Source of the DNA: Algoriphagus sp.
GTDB taxonomy: Bacteria; Bacteroidota; Bacteroidia; Cytophagales; Cyclobacteriaceae
Direction of reading: 5' to 3'
Assembly (NCBI GenBank): GCA_021298245.1
Contig: JAJTDZ010000004.1
Coordinates: 1-64,000 of the forward strand
Length of the DNA: 64,000 nucleotides
Shown piece after piece: positions 35,240 through 42,460 of the stretch. Below the pieces are notes generated by a model. That model was not told the DNA's origin and ran no database searches. It saw only the letters and a program-made list of their open reading frames with translations. How positions within the stretch are numbered: the stretch's first letter is position 1; each line of letters opens with the position of its first letter. The position numbers and the translations under genes are program-made.

Positions 35240-36895
35240 TTATTTTTTTCTTAAACATCGAACGGACATTCCAAAGGCCTTATTTTCAGAAAATATTGAA
35301 AGATCAAAAAAATCATCTACTTCAAAATACCAAGCAGTATTTTCATATCCAAGCTCATCGCTTTGATCTGAACACCACCACGCACCTATTAATATATTAT
35401 CCTCAAACTCTCCATTTAATTTTCTATACCCACCAAAAAAAATATTAAATCTAGTTCTATCTAGAACGGGTCCTACCACCTCAGGACCATAACCGGGGAT
35501 AGAATCCCTCCATGTTTTATTTACAATTGTATCAGTTGCAGTTTTATAATTATCATAACACCAATCAATTAGGAGGTTCCAATCATCTGAAGAGGGAATT
35601 ACCCAACCTTCTGGAGCCAATCCCCTTGGATCATTTACAGCATACCAATTGTATAATTTTCCATACTTCTCACCATAAGCCGGGTCATTTTTAAAATAAC
35701 TCCATGCAGGCCTACCTTCTTCAGCCGCCATCCTCCATTCCTCATCAGTTTTTGCTTCAGGAATAGGATCTCCATTTTTGAATGTTGCTACACTTAAATT
35801 AGATGTCATCCATTCCTGAGTGCCTATTGTTACTGTTTCAACTGATGAAAAATCATCACCATCACCTAAACTTAAAAAAATGGCAAGAACTAAAAGTGGT
35901 ATAATTGCCAGAAGAAAATACCATTTCTTACTGGTTTTGGTCGACTCAATTTTTTCTTCTTCCCTTTTTAATTCTTCTGGATTTGTGCTAATTGACTTTT
36001 TTTCGCTCGATAAAGGAACTTTTTCTACACTAACAATTTGTTCAATTAAAGTTTTTTCCTCCTTACTAGAATGAGCCGTTAATTTATTTTCAGTATTCTT
36101 TTTCTTCTTCAAAGAAATTAGATTTTCGGAAAAATCTAAACTGTTTTGAAGTCTTTTACTCGTATCCTTAACGGTTGCCATTTGAATTGGCCCATCCCAT
36201 TGCGTATTAGTTAGTTCTAAAGGTTCTTGTACGATCTTTAATTGCAACTGAAAATTGGACAGGGTCTTGGTATCGTAAGGCTTCTTACCGGTTACCATCT
36301 GCCAAAGCACCACGCCCAAAGAATAAATATCCGATTGAGCCGTGACACTCTTGGTCTCCGTGATCTGCTCCGGACTCATGTACATGGGCGTACCCATCTG
36401 CATACCTGTACCCGTTTGAGTGTATTCTGCAGCTGTTGAGTCTAACGTTTTAGCAATACCAAAATCCATCAACTTTACCTTTCCCTTTTTGTCAATCATA
36501 AAGTTGGAAGGCTTGATGTCTCGATGAACCAGCTGCTGCTTATGTACATAGCCCACCGCATCCAGCATCTGAGAAAAGATTTCCCTCACCTCATTATCCG
36601 GAAGGGCTCCCTTGCGATCCAAATATTCTTTGAGGGTCTCCCCTTCCACATACTCCATCACAAAGGCAACCGTATCCCCTTCGTCAATCAAATCGGACAC
36701 CCGAATCACATGCGGGTGGGACATGCGAAACATGCTCCTTGCCTCAGCTAAAAAACGCTTTTTGATGTTTTCGTTGCTCACAAATTCCTTCTTGAGCATT
36801 TTCACCGCTACCTCCGTATGGAATTTGTGATCTTCTGCCAGGTGCACTATTGCCATGCCCCCCTCGCCTAGTATGGATTTAAGGGTGTAATTCAT
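35240..36895 (-). CDS. Transmembrane Ser/Thr protein kinase with a C-terminal FISUMP domain
   Basis: 551 residues. Kinase domain 5-255 almost identical to its neighbour (VHRDIKPSNFM, MDFGIAKT). The linker (260-325) holds EEKTLIEQ. One membrane helix (KWYFLLAIIPLLVLAIFL, about 327-345). The C-terminal 200 residues form a FISUMP (Fib_succ_major, TIGR02145-type) domain: TIGTQEWMTSNLSVATFKNG, YGKLYNWYAV, GLAPEGWVIPSSDDW, ending in SVRCLRKK. FISUMP domains are normally on surface proteins, so this kinase probably senses outside signals through it. Its start lies one base from the caspase gene's stop. Confidence 0.9.
   Translation of the reverse strand: MNYTLKSILGEGGMAIVHLAEDHKFHTEVAVKMLKKEFVSNENIKKRFLAEARSMFRMSHPHVIRVSDLIDEGDTVAFVMEYVEGETLKEYLDRKGALPDNEVREIFSQMLDAVGYVHKQQLVHRDIKPSNFMIDKKGKVKLMDFGIAKTLDSTAAEYTQTGTGMQMGTPMYMSPEQITETKSVTAQSDIYSLGVVLWQMVTGKKPYDTKTLSNFQLQLKIVQEPLELTNTQWDGPIQMATVKDTSKRLQNSLDFSENLISLKKKKNTENKLTAHSSKEEKTLIEQIVSVEKVPLSSEKKSISTNPEELKREEEKIESTKTSKKWYFLLAIIPLLVLAIFLSLGDGDDFSSVETVTIGTQEWMTSNLSVATFKNGDPIPEAKTDEEWRMAAEEGRPAWSYFKNDPAYGEKYGKLYNWYAVNDPRGLAPEGWVIPSSDDWNLLIDWCYDNYKTATDTIVNKTWRDSIPGYGPEVVGPVLDRTRFNIFFGGYRKLNGEFEDNILIGAWWCSDQSDELGYENTAWYFEVDDFFDLSIFSENKAFGMSVRCLRKK
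36241..36895. repeat. Long direct repeat, copy 2 (kinase catalytic region)
   Basis: Partner of the repeat at 34511-35165. Similarity begins at each start codon and stops abruptly at about codon 218, which suggests gene conversion or a segmental duplication with a defined edge. Confidence 0.85.
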
Positions 36896-36896
36896 T

Positions 36897-38111
36897 TTAT
36901 TTCACTTTGGTAAGTGGTATTTTATTCAAATTGACCCCATAGATCACAGGGATCTGAGAGTTGGCAGTATGATTGGATACCTTGTTTTTGGTATACATAA
37001 ACAACTCTCCTGCGGTCACGTACTTGTCCTGATTTAGATCAGCAAGGCCCTGCATGCCTCGAATCAGGTAGTAGCTAAAGACTCCTTGTTCTAGACTGCC
37101 TAATTCCATGGAATATTGATCTGGTTTGGAAGACATAATTACCGCCAACCTGGAATCGTACAGGTCTTGGGTACTAGAGACGGAAGTTTCGTTGGCAGTG
37201 CCTATGCTCCCTGAAAAACAGGCGTCAGCCACTACCAATCGGAATTTGGCCTCCGTATTTTTAAAATAATTTTTCAAATCTGCATGCCTGAGTCCTACAG
37301 AATGATTGTAGGGGACAAACTCTCCTACACTTCCATGCCCTGAAAAATAAAAAATGATAAAATCATTCGAATTGGAAGTACTAAATACATTGGAAAGCGC
37401 TGCTTGAATATTACTCAAAGTAGCTCTTTCATTGAGCAACAAAACTGCCTTCCCGGATGCTACCTCATTGGGCATAGCCTGGTGTAAGTGATTGTAAAAC
37501 AATTGAGCGTCTCGATCCGAATAGCTCAAGTCCAATTCCGAACCCTGATAGTCTGAAATGCCAACTACCACGGCAAATACTCTAGGTCGAAGCGTTTTTT
37601 GAGAAGAATATCCCTTATTTTCTAATGAATCAGGGGGTATTACCAACATGGAATCTGTCAATCCCAATTCCTCTTCTAGGGCCAAATTGAATTTCCCATT
37701 TTCCCAATATCCTTCTATGAGCTCGCCCGTATGCTTTTTAAACGAGCCATAGCCATTGAATTGGTTTCTTGCGAAACTTCCCGTGTAGCTGTCTCCATTT
37801 TTGAAAGTAAACTTCCCATAGGACTTGGCGTCTTCCACATAAAATCCTTCGTAAAGTTCCCCATTGGAATAGCGATAAGTCGCCAAACCGTCCCTATTCC
37901 CCTCCTTAAAAGTTCCTTCGTAAATATCCCCGTTAGGATACAAATAAGTGCCCTTTAGTTTTTGCCCTTGCTGAAAAAATCCTTGAAACTTACTCCCATC
38001 AGGGTATATTTTCTCTCCAGTTCCATTTTCACAATCTCCCTTGATGCATTGGGCAATGGAAATAGACGCTATCCAAATTAGGGTGCAGGTAAGTAGAAGT
38101 TTTTTCATCAT
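36897..38111 (-). CDS. Secreted or membrane-associated caspase-like protease with MORN repeats
   Basis: 404 residues from the ATG at 38111. A signal-like N-terminus ends in ISIAQC. Residues about 35-145 are MORN repeats (YPNGDIYEGTFKEG, YSNGELYEGFYVE, FKNGDSYTGSF, ELIEGYWENGKF). A caspase/peptidase C14 domain follows (178-404): VFAVVVGISDYQG, SYSDRDAQLFYNHL, catalytic His259 in YFSGHGS and catalytic Cys298 in ADACFSGS. Both catalytic residues are intact. It lies between PP2C and kinase genes in one operon, so its activity or release may be set by phosphorylation. The N-terminus could instead be a membrane anchor. Confidence 0.9.
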   Translation of the reverse strand: MMKKLLLTCTLIWIASISIAQCIKGDCENGTGEKIYPDGSKFQGFFQQGQKLKGTYLYPNGDIYEGTFKEGNRDGLATYRYSNGELYEGFYVEDAKSYGKFTFKNGDSYTGSFARNQFNGYGSFKKHTGELIEGYWENGKFNLALEEELGLTDSMLVIPPDSLENKGYSSQKTLRPRVFAVVVGISDYQGSELDLSYSDRDAQLFYNHLHQAMPNEVASGKAVLLLNERATLSNIQAALSNVFSTSNSNDFIIFYFSGHGSVGEFVPYNHSVGLRHADLKNYFKNTEAKFRLVVADACFSGSIGTANETSVSSTQDLYDSRLAVIMSSKPDQYSMELGSLEQGVFSYYLIRGMQGLADLNQDKYVTAGELFMYTKNKVSNHTANSQIPVIYGVNLNKIPLTKVK

Positions 38112-38189
38112 TACTTGATAATGTAGACACACAGTATAATCCACAGATTACATTAGTAGAGGTAAGAAATAATCCTTTTCCTTTAAAAT

Positions 38190-39347
38190 CTAAGGCATAT
38201 TATCCGATCCTGGGGGCTTTTTAGGATTTTTTCCAGCATCTTCCTTTTCAGGTTTTTCCTCCGTTTTATTCGGTGCGGATCCTTCTTCCTGATTTACTTC
38301 TTCTTGGGCATCTTGCGACTCAGAATTCTCCTCTTTATCTCCTTGGGTTTTGGAATCTTCCGGCTCTTTATCTCCAGCAGGATTTTCTCTTTCCTGTTTA
38401 GGTTTTGACTTTCCATCACCTTCCAACGCCCTCTTAATAGGATCCTTCAGGAGAAAAAATCCTACCACCAAAACCAAAATGGCTAAAGAAATAAGGGCTA
38501 TTTTTTTTATGTTGCCTGGTATATTTTCCTTTTCACTCTCAGGATGAGGATATGGAAAGGATCGGGATTCGGCGAAGTCATGCACAGGAATAGCCTCCAC
38601 GACTTGTGGTTCAGAATCAATCGCGGCCAACAAGGAAGCCTCTTTGATTTTAAAAGCAATCGCTGTAAAATTATCCTTGGACTGTTTTTCGCATTTTAGT
38701 TTTAGTTGATCTAAGACTTGCGCACAGGACGACCCTGAGGAAAACAATTGTTCCAGCTCATCATCTTTCCAACTTTCTAGAACGCCATCTGAACAAAGAA
38801 GAAAATAGTCATTGGCTTGTATATCCTTCAATAATTTGGAATCGGCCTTCATGGGTTTGCTGGTGCCCTGAACTGCACGAGTAATCATATTCGACTTTGG
38901 ATGATTGATTGCTTCTTCGGGGGTTATGATTCCCAGATCCAAGGCATCATTTACCCAGCTATGGTCCTTGGTCACAAAATGGATCTTACCGGCTCTAAAT
39001 TGATAGATCCTGCTGTCTCCTACCCAAGCCACATACACCCCATCCTCTCGGATATGGGCTAGGGTCAAGGTAGTTGCCATTCCTGAGGATTGTGGATTTT
39101 CCCCAATATAGGCTGCCATCTTTGATTCAGCGATGGGAAGGGCTTTTTCAATGGAACTATTCTTGTCCTCCTTAAACGTGTTCAAGATGGACCGGCATAC
39201 GATATCAGATGCAATCTCACCCTTCTCTGATCCACCTACTCCATCGCATACCACATAGGTAACGTTGGGTAGATAGCCACATTTATCTTCATTGTTAGCT
39301 CTTTGACCTACTTCAGAAATAAATTCTTGTTCTAATATTTTTATCAT
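38190..39347 (-). CDS. PP2C-type Ser/Thr phosphatase with a membrane anchor and acidic tail
   Basis: 385 residues. PP2C motifs: GQRANNEDKCG, YVVCDGVGGSEKGEIAS, GMATTLTLAHI, WVGDSRIYQFR, LCSDGVLESW and DNFTAIAF, all metal Asp residues present (domain about 5-240). One membrane helix (IALISLAILVLVVGFFLL, about 280-298), then an 80-residue Glu/Lys/Pro-rich tail outside. It would reverse the phosphorylation made by the three kinases. It lies 11 bp after the LysM gene and 78 bp before the caspase gene. Confidence 0.92.
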   Translation of the reverse strand: MIKILEQEFISEVGQRANNEDKCGYLPNVTYVVCDGVGGSEKGEIASDIVCRSILNTFKEDKNSSIEKALPIAESKMAAYIGENPQSSGMATTLTLAHIREDGVYVAWVGDSRIYQFRAGKIHFVTKDHSWVNDALDLGIITPEEAINHPKSNMITRAVQGTSKPMKADSKLLKDIQANDYFLLCSDGVLESWKDDELEQLFSSGSSCAQVLDQLKLKCEKQSKDNFTAIAFKIKEASLLAAIDSEPQVVEAIPVHDFAESRSFPYPHPESEKENIPGNIKKIALISLAILVLVVGFFLLKDPIKRALEGDGKSKPKQERENPAGDKEPEDSKTQGDKEENSESQDAQEEVNQEEGSAPNKTEEKPEKEDAGKNPKKPPGSDNMP

Positions 39348-39358
39348 AGGTTATGCTT

Positions 39359-40480
39359 TTAAATGAATCCTAAACCTGATTCATCTATACCAAAATCACC
39401 CATGCCGTAGTCGGTTTCACTGTAGCTTTGGGGAGTTTCCATGGCCTCAAAATCAATAGTTTCTAATTCCGAAGAATAGGGATTGTCCACTGGACTATCA
39501 TAAAATGACTCCCAATCAATGGCATCATAATTTTCCGACGTAGCTTCAGTTGATTCTTCTACAAAATAGGATTCATCGGCAATGTAGGAAGTCTCCATAC
39601 TCTGCTCTGTAGTTTGATAGGGATCATAGATTTGATCTCCCTCGGGAATAATTAAATTATGACCTGCATAAATCAAATCAGGGTTAGAAATCTGAGGATT
39701 TAGCTCCATCAAATGTTCTATACTGGTATTGTTGGCAGCCGCAATTTCTGACAAGGTATCCCCTGGCTGAATTTGATATAAATAGGAATCCATCATGCTC
39801 ACCCCAAGGGCATCGCAATAGCCACATTCTACATAATCGCTATTATCTGCCAATAGAATATCTTCTATGAAGGTTGGATCTATAGAATTTCCAAATTCGG
39901 TGTAGGTAATTGTCACCCCATCTACGGATTGAAATTCCAAGGTTTGGCTATCGATTTCTCCATCACCCTCAAAATCTAAAAAGGAAACCGAATACACATT
40001 GCCTTCTTGATCCATTCCCGAAATTTCCAATGAAGAAAATCCTTCTAGATCAGATTCTTCTACAGGGCTATCCAGATCGACTTCTTCTGACTCCGTTGAG
40101 GCTACTGAAGCAGCTGTAGGTATATTTTCAGACGTTGAAGGAGTTTCATCCGCAAAGAAAGGTTGAGCAATCACTTCCTTAATTTCATCTGAAAAAGTAG
40201 CTCCAAGGGCCACTCCTGCTATTCCGCTTACTGCAGCAGCAGCACCTGCAGCAGCTACTACCGGTACTACCGAACTTTTTGCTTTTGACTGAGCCATAAA
40301 CTGCTCCGTAGTTTTAGATTCGCTTTGCTTGGCTGAAGAATTTCCTCCTCCATTCTCCGGTTTCGCTTCGTTTTTTTCTTCAGATTTTGAATTATCAACC
40401 GGAGTTCCAGAACTCATCACGATAGTTTTGTCTGCTTTCTCAGGTTCACCTGAATTTGAAATTTGAGTTTTATCTTCCAT
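39359..40480 (-). CDS. Acidic single-pass membrane protein with a LysM domain
   Basis: 373 residues. An N-terminal cytoplasmic tail contains two candidate phospho-Thr sites (DKTQISN, DKTIVMS). One glycine/alanine-rich hydrophobic stretch (VVPVVAAAGAAAAVSGIAG, about 70-95) spans the membrane. A small Asp-rich beta domain follows, then one LysM motif (YQIQPGDTLSEIAAANN ... NLIIPEG, about 230-280) and a Glu/Tyr/Ser-rich end. It probably ties the system to peptidoglycan. The start at 40480 (ATG) is two bases past the FHA gene's stop; a TTG two codons upstream would overlap it. Confidence 0.8.
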   Translation of the reverse strand: MEDKTQISNSGEPEKADKTIVMSSGTPVDNSKSEEKNEAKPENGGGNSSAKQSESKTTEQFMAQSKAKSSVVPVVAAAGAAAAVSGIAGVALGATFSDEIKEVIAQPFFADETPSTSENIPTAASVASTESEEVDLDSPVEESDLEGFSSLEISGMDQEGNVYSVSFLDFEGDGEIDSQTLEFQSVDGVTITYTEFGNSIDPTFIEDILLADNSDYVECGYCDALGVSMMDSYLYQIQPGDTLSEIAAANNTSIEHLMELNPQISNPDLIYAGHNLIIPEGDQIYDPYQTTEQSMETSYIADESYFVEESTEATSENYDAIDWESFYDSPVDNPYSSELETIDFEAMETPQSYSETDYGMGDFGIDESGLGFI

Positions 40481-40482
40481 GA

Positions 40483-40920
40483 TCAATTTATTTTTAATGT
40501 GATTTTACTAAGACCAACAATTACAAAATCATCCTTCTTAAAAGGGTATTTTTGAGAAGGCTTTAATCTTAACTTATTTTTATTGAACGTACCGTTTAAA
40601 CTCCCCTTATCTTCTAAGGTAACGAAAAGTTTGTTGTCAGTTTCTTCCAATACCAATTCCAAATGATTTCTACTCACGTGCTCATCCTCTAGTTGAAAAT
40701 CTGCACCTGAACTTTCAGTCTTTCTACCCAAGGTATTTTTTCCCATTTTTAAAGGGAATTGCTGGATTTTGTCTTTGGATTGAACAACCAAAAATGGCCC
40801 AAATCTAATGATGTTTTTAACTCCGCATTTTGGGCAATTCACAGCGACCTGAACTTTCTTGATAATTGCCTCATCAATTTTGTATGGAGCTTGGCAATTT
40901 CCGCATTTAAAATATTTCAT
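40483..40920 (-). CDS. Small zinc-ribbon plus FHA-domain protein
   Basis: 145 residues. Zinc ribbon: Cys6, Cys9, Cys29 and Cys32 (CGNC ... CPKCG). FHA domain about 45-145: LGRKTESSGADFQLED, HVSRNHLEL, KGSLNGTFNKNKL, keeping the Arg, Ser, His and Asn that bind phosphothreonine. Cytoplasmic adaptor for a phosphorylated partner. An open frame extends 30 codons upstream, but ATG at 40920 places the zinc ribbon at the N-terminus and leaves a one-base gap to the upstream gene. Confidence 0.88.
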   Translation of the reverse strand: MKYFKCGNCQAPYKIDEAIIKKVQVAVNCPKCGVKNIIRFGPFLVVQSKDKIQQFPLKMGKNTLGRKTESSGADFQLEDEHVSRNHLELVLEETDNKLFVTLEDKGSLNGTFNKNKLRLKPSQKYPFKKDDFVIVGLSKITLKIN

Positions 40921-40921
40921 T

Positions 40922-42010
40922 TCATCTAAATTTAGTTTTACACTTAAAACAATCTCGTATAGTAATCCAAGGTTTTTTTTGAAAAGATTCCTTACATCTT
41001 GGGCAGGCATATACCTCTAAAAAGGCATCTTCAAAGGTCAAATCCCCTCTAATTTTATTGGATTCTTTTTGGCCAAGGTATCTACCCAAAATACCACCCC
41101 CACTCATCAATAAAATACCAGCGATTCCTCCTGTAAAAGCTGATGCTGCTAAACCCAAAACTGCCCCACCAATACCATACCCCGTAGCCTTTGTGGTTGC
41201 CTGATTCAATCTGTTATTGTATTCTTTCCAGACAGCCTCCAAGTCCTTAAATTGCTTTAACTCTTCACTTGTGGCCTCAGCCCCAGGAGCTGGGAGTACT
41301 TGTGCTTTTTGTAAAGCAGGCTCTTGCCTTTTTTCAAGAACTACTAGTTCAGGAAAATATTTTTTAAGATCCAAGACCAGGTTAGTCCCTATTCTAATTT
41401 GTGCTGAAGAGGAGAATTGATAGCGCTTATTGGCTTGCAATTTCTCTCCATCTACAAAGGTGCCATTGGTAGAATTTAAGTCTTCAATTTCAAAAATAAC
41501 AGGAGTGAGTAACCTTATTTTGAGATGTTGTTTGGATACTATCGAATGTTCTAGTTGAAAATCACAGGTGGAAGCCCTACCCAGAGTTTTATACTCATTC
41601 ACATCATGCTTGGCAAGGTCCTCTAGCTTTGCATGATTCCTGTCAAAAATTATAGTCTTTCCTCCAGCATTAAGTTGTACTGAAGAATTATTCAGTAAAA
41701 TAGTTTGATCATCTTTTGATGGTGAATTAGGGTCATTTTCAAATTCTAAATTCTTGAATCTAATCTTTTGAAAATCCAATTCATAATCTTTTGAAAGCGT
41801 AATTTTATTGTGAAAGGTAATAGGCACTTTCATGTTAGGTTTTATCTGCCTACCATCAATAAATGTCCCATTTACACTTCCTAAGTCTTGAATAAATAAT
41901 TTATTCCCTTCTTTAATTAATAAGGCATGCTTTCTAGAAACGCGATTTAATGGATCATATACGATATAATCACATTCTTCTAAACGACCAATTGAAATGG
42001 TTTGATTCAT
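40922..42010 (-). CDS. Tandem FHA-domain protein with a glycine-zipper membrane segment and zinc ribbon
   Basis: 362 residues. First FHA about 6-80 (SIGRLEECDYIV, VSRKHALL, LGSVNGTFIDG); second about 140-215 (LGRASTCDFQLE, VSKQHLKIRL, LNSTNGTFVDG). Between them is a linker with DDQTILL, a candidate phospho-Thr site. Residues about 268-310 form a glycine-zipper hydrophobic segment (GYGIGGAVLGLAASAF, GGIAGILLMSGGG); a zinc ribbon (CPRC ... CFKCK) ends the protein. First gene of the seven-gene operon and likely its scaffold. The zipper may insert in the membrane or oligomerise. Confidence 0.9.
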   Translation of the reverse strand: MNQTISIGRLEECDYIVYDPLNRVSRKHALLIKEGNKLFIQDLGSVNGTFIDGRQIKPNMKVPITFHNKITLSKDYELDFQKIRFKNLEFENDPNSPSKDDQTILLNNSSVQLNAGGKTIIFDRNHAKLEDLAKHDVNEYKTLGRASTCDFQLEHSIVSKQHLKIRLLTPVIFEIEDLNSTNGTFVDGEKLQANKRYQFSSSAQIRIGTNLVLDLKKYFPELVVLEKRQEPALQKAQVLPAPGAEATSEELKQFKDLEAVWKEYNNRLNQATTKATGYGIGGAVLGLAASAFTGGIAGILLMSGGGILGRYLGQKESNKIRGDLTFEDAFLEVYACPRCKESFQKKPWITIRDCFKCKTKFR

Positions 42011-42044
42011 TATTGAATTAATCTTTGCTTCTTTTTATAATAAA

Positions 42045-42084
42045 CTCTAATATCCATTAGAGTGAAATTTTAATTTAGAAATTA
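42045..42084. promoter_or_regulatory. Two palindromes upstream of the caspase/FHA operon
   Basis: CTCTAAT-ATCC-ATTAGAG at 42045-42062 (perfect 7-bp arms) and TAATTT-AG-AAATTA at 42071-42084 (perfect 6-bp arms), 35-74 bp before the operon's first codon. They may be operators. The AT-rich setting makes the second less convincing. A run of 13 A lies at 42137-42149. Confidence 0.35.
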
Positions 42085-42193
42085 AATTTTTCTTGTTTTA
42101 GAAAGGTCGGAATTTATTTAAAAATATATGCTTTTCAAAAAAAAAAAAATTAAAACCCTTTTTCATTCACATTTCATGTATGAAGATATTAAA

Positions 42194-42445
42194 TCAGGAC
42201 ACCCGGGTTTCAGAATATAAATCGTATGCAGCGACCATCACCAAGGACACAGGAGAATATCCATATTTTTCTATCTCATCTATCTCTTCTCGCGTACTCA
42301 GGTACCGAGGGCTATACTCCTGTTCTAATTCATCCCAAAGAATTAGCAAATAAGCATAAGGAATCCTACTGGCACGACCTTTTTCCAGCCATTCCATAAA
42401 TACCGATTCTTCCAAGGGTTGGGGATATGCTTTGCTCTCAAACAT
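42194..42445 (-). CDS. Hypothetical protein, 83 residues
   Basis: No family recognised. The product is acidic and soluble, with aromatic-rich helices (FMEWLEKGRASRIPYAYLLILWDELEQEYS) and a DEIEKYGYSPVSLVMVAAYDLY end. It starts 15 bp after the LLM flavin enzyme gene's stop, so it is probably in the same transcript. It lies at the right edge of the signalling block, but its orientation links it to the flavin enzyme. Confidence 0.55.
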   Translation of the reverse strand: MFESKAYPQPLEESVFMEWLEKGRASRIPYAYLLILWDELEQEYSPRYLSTREEIDEIEKYGYSPVSLVMVAAYDLYSETRVS

Positions 42446-42460
42446 GTTATCTGACTTGGT

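Noticed and set aside
32219-42010. Type VI secretion or TerY-P tellurite-type system
   Set aside because: No Tss/Hcp/VgrG gene, no TerD-like protein and no TerY vWA domain is present; only the kinase/PP2C/FHA parts are shared.
42137-42149. Terminator with a 13-base A/T run after the small hypothetical gene
   Set aside because: No stable stem precedes the run; it is probably part of the AT-rich spacer.
31749-42193. Genomic island inserted at tRNA-Ser carrying the kinase/caspase genes
   Set aside because: No integrase and no repeat of the tRNA 3' end was found at the far side of the block; the tRNA keeps its own terminator. Proximity alone is not enough.
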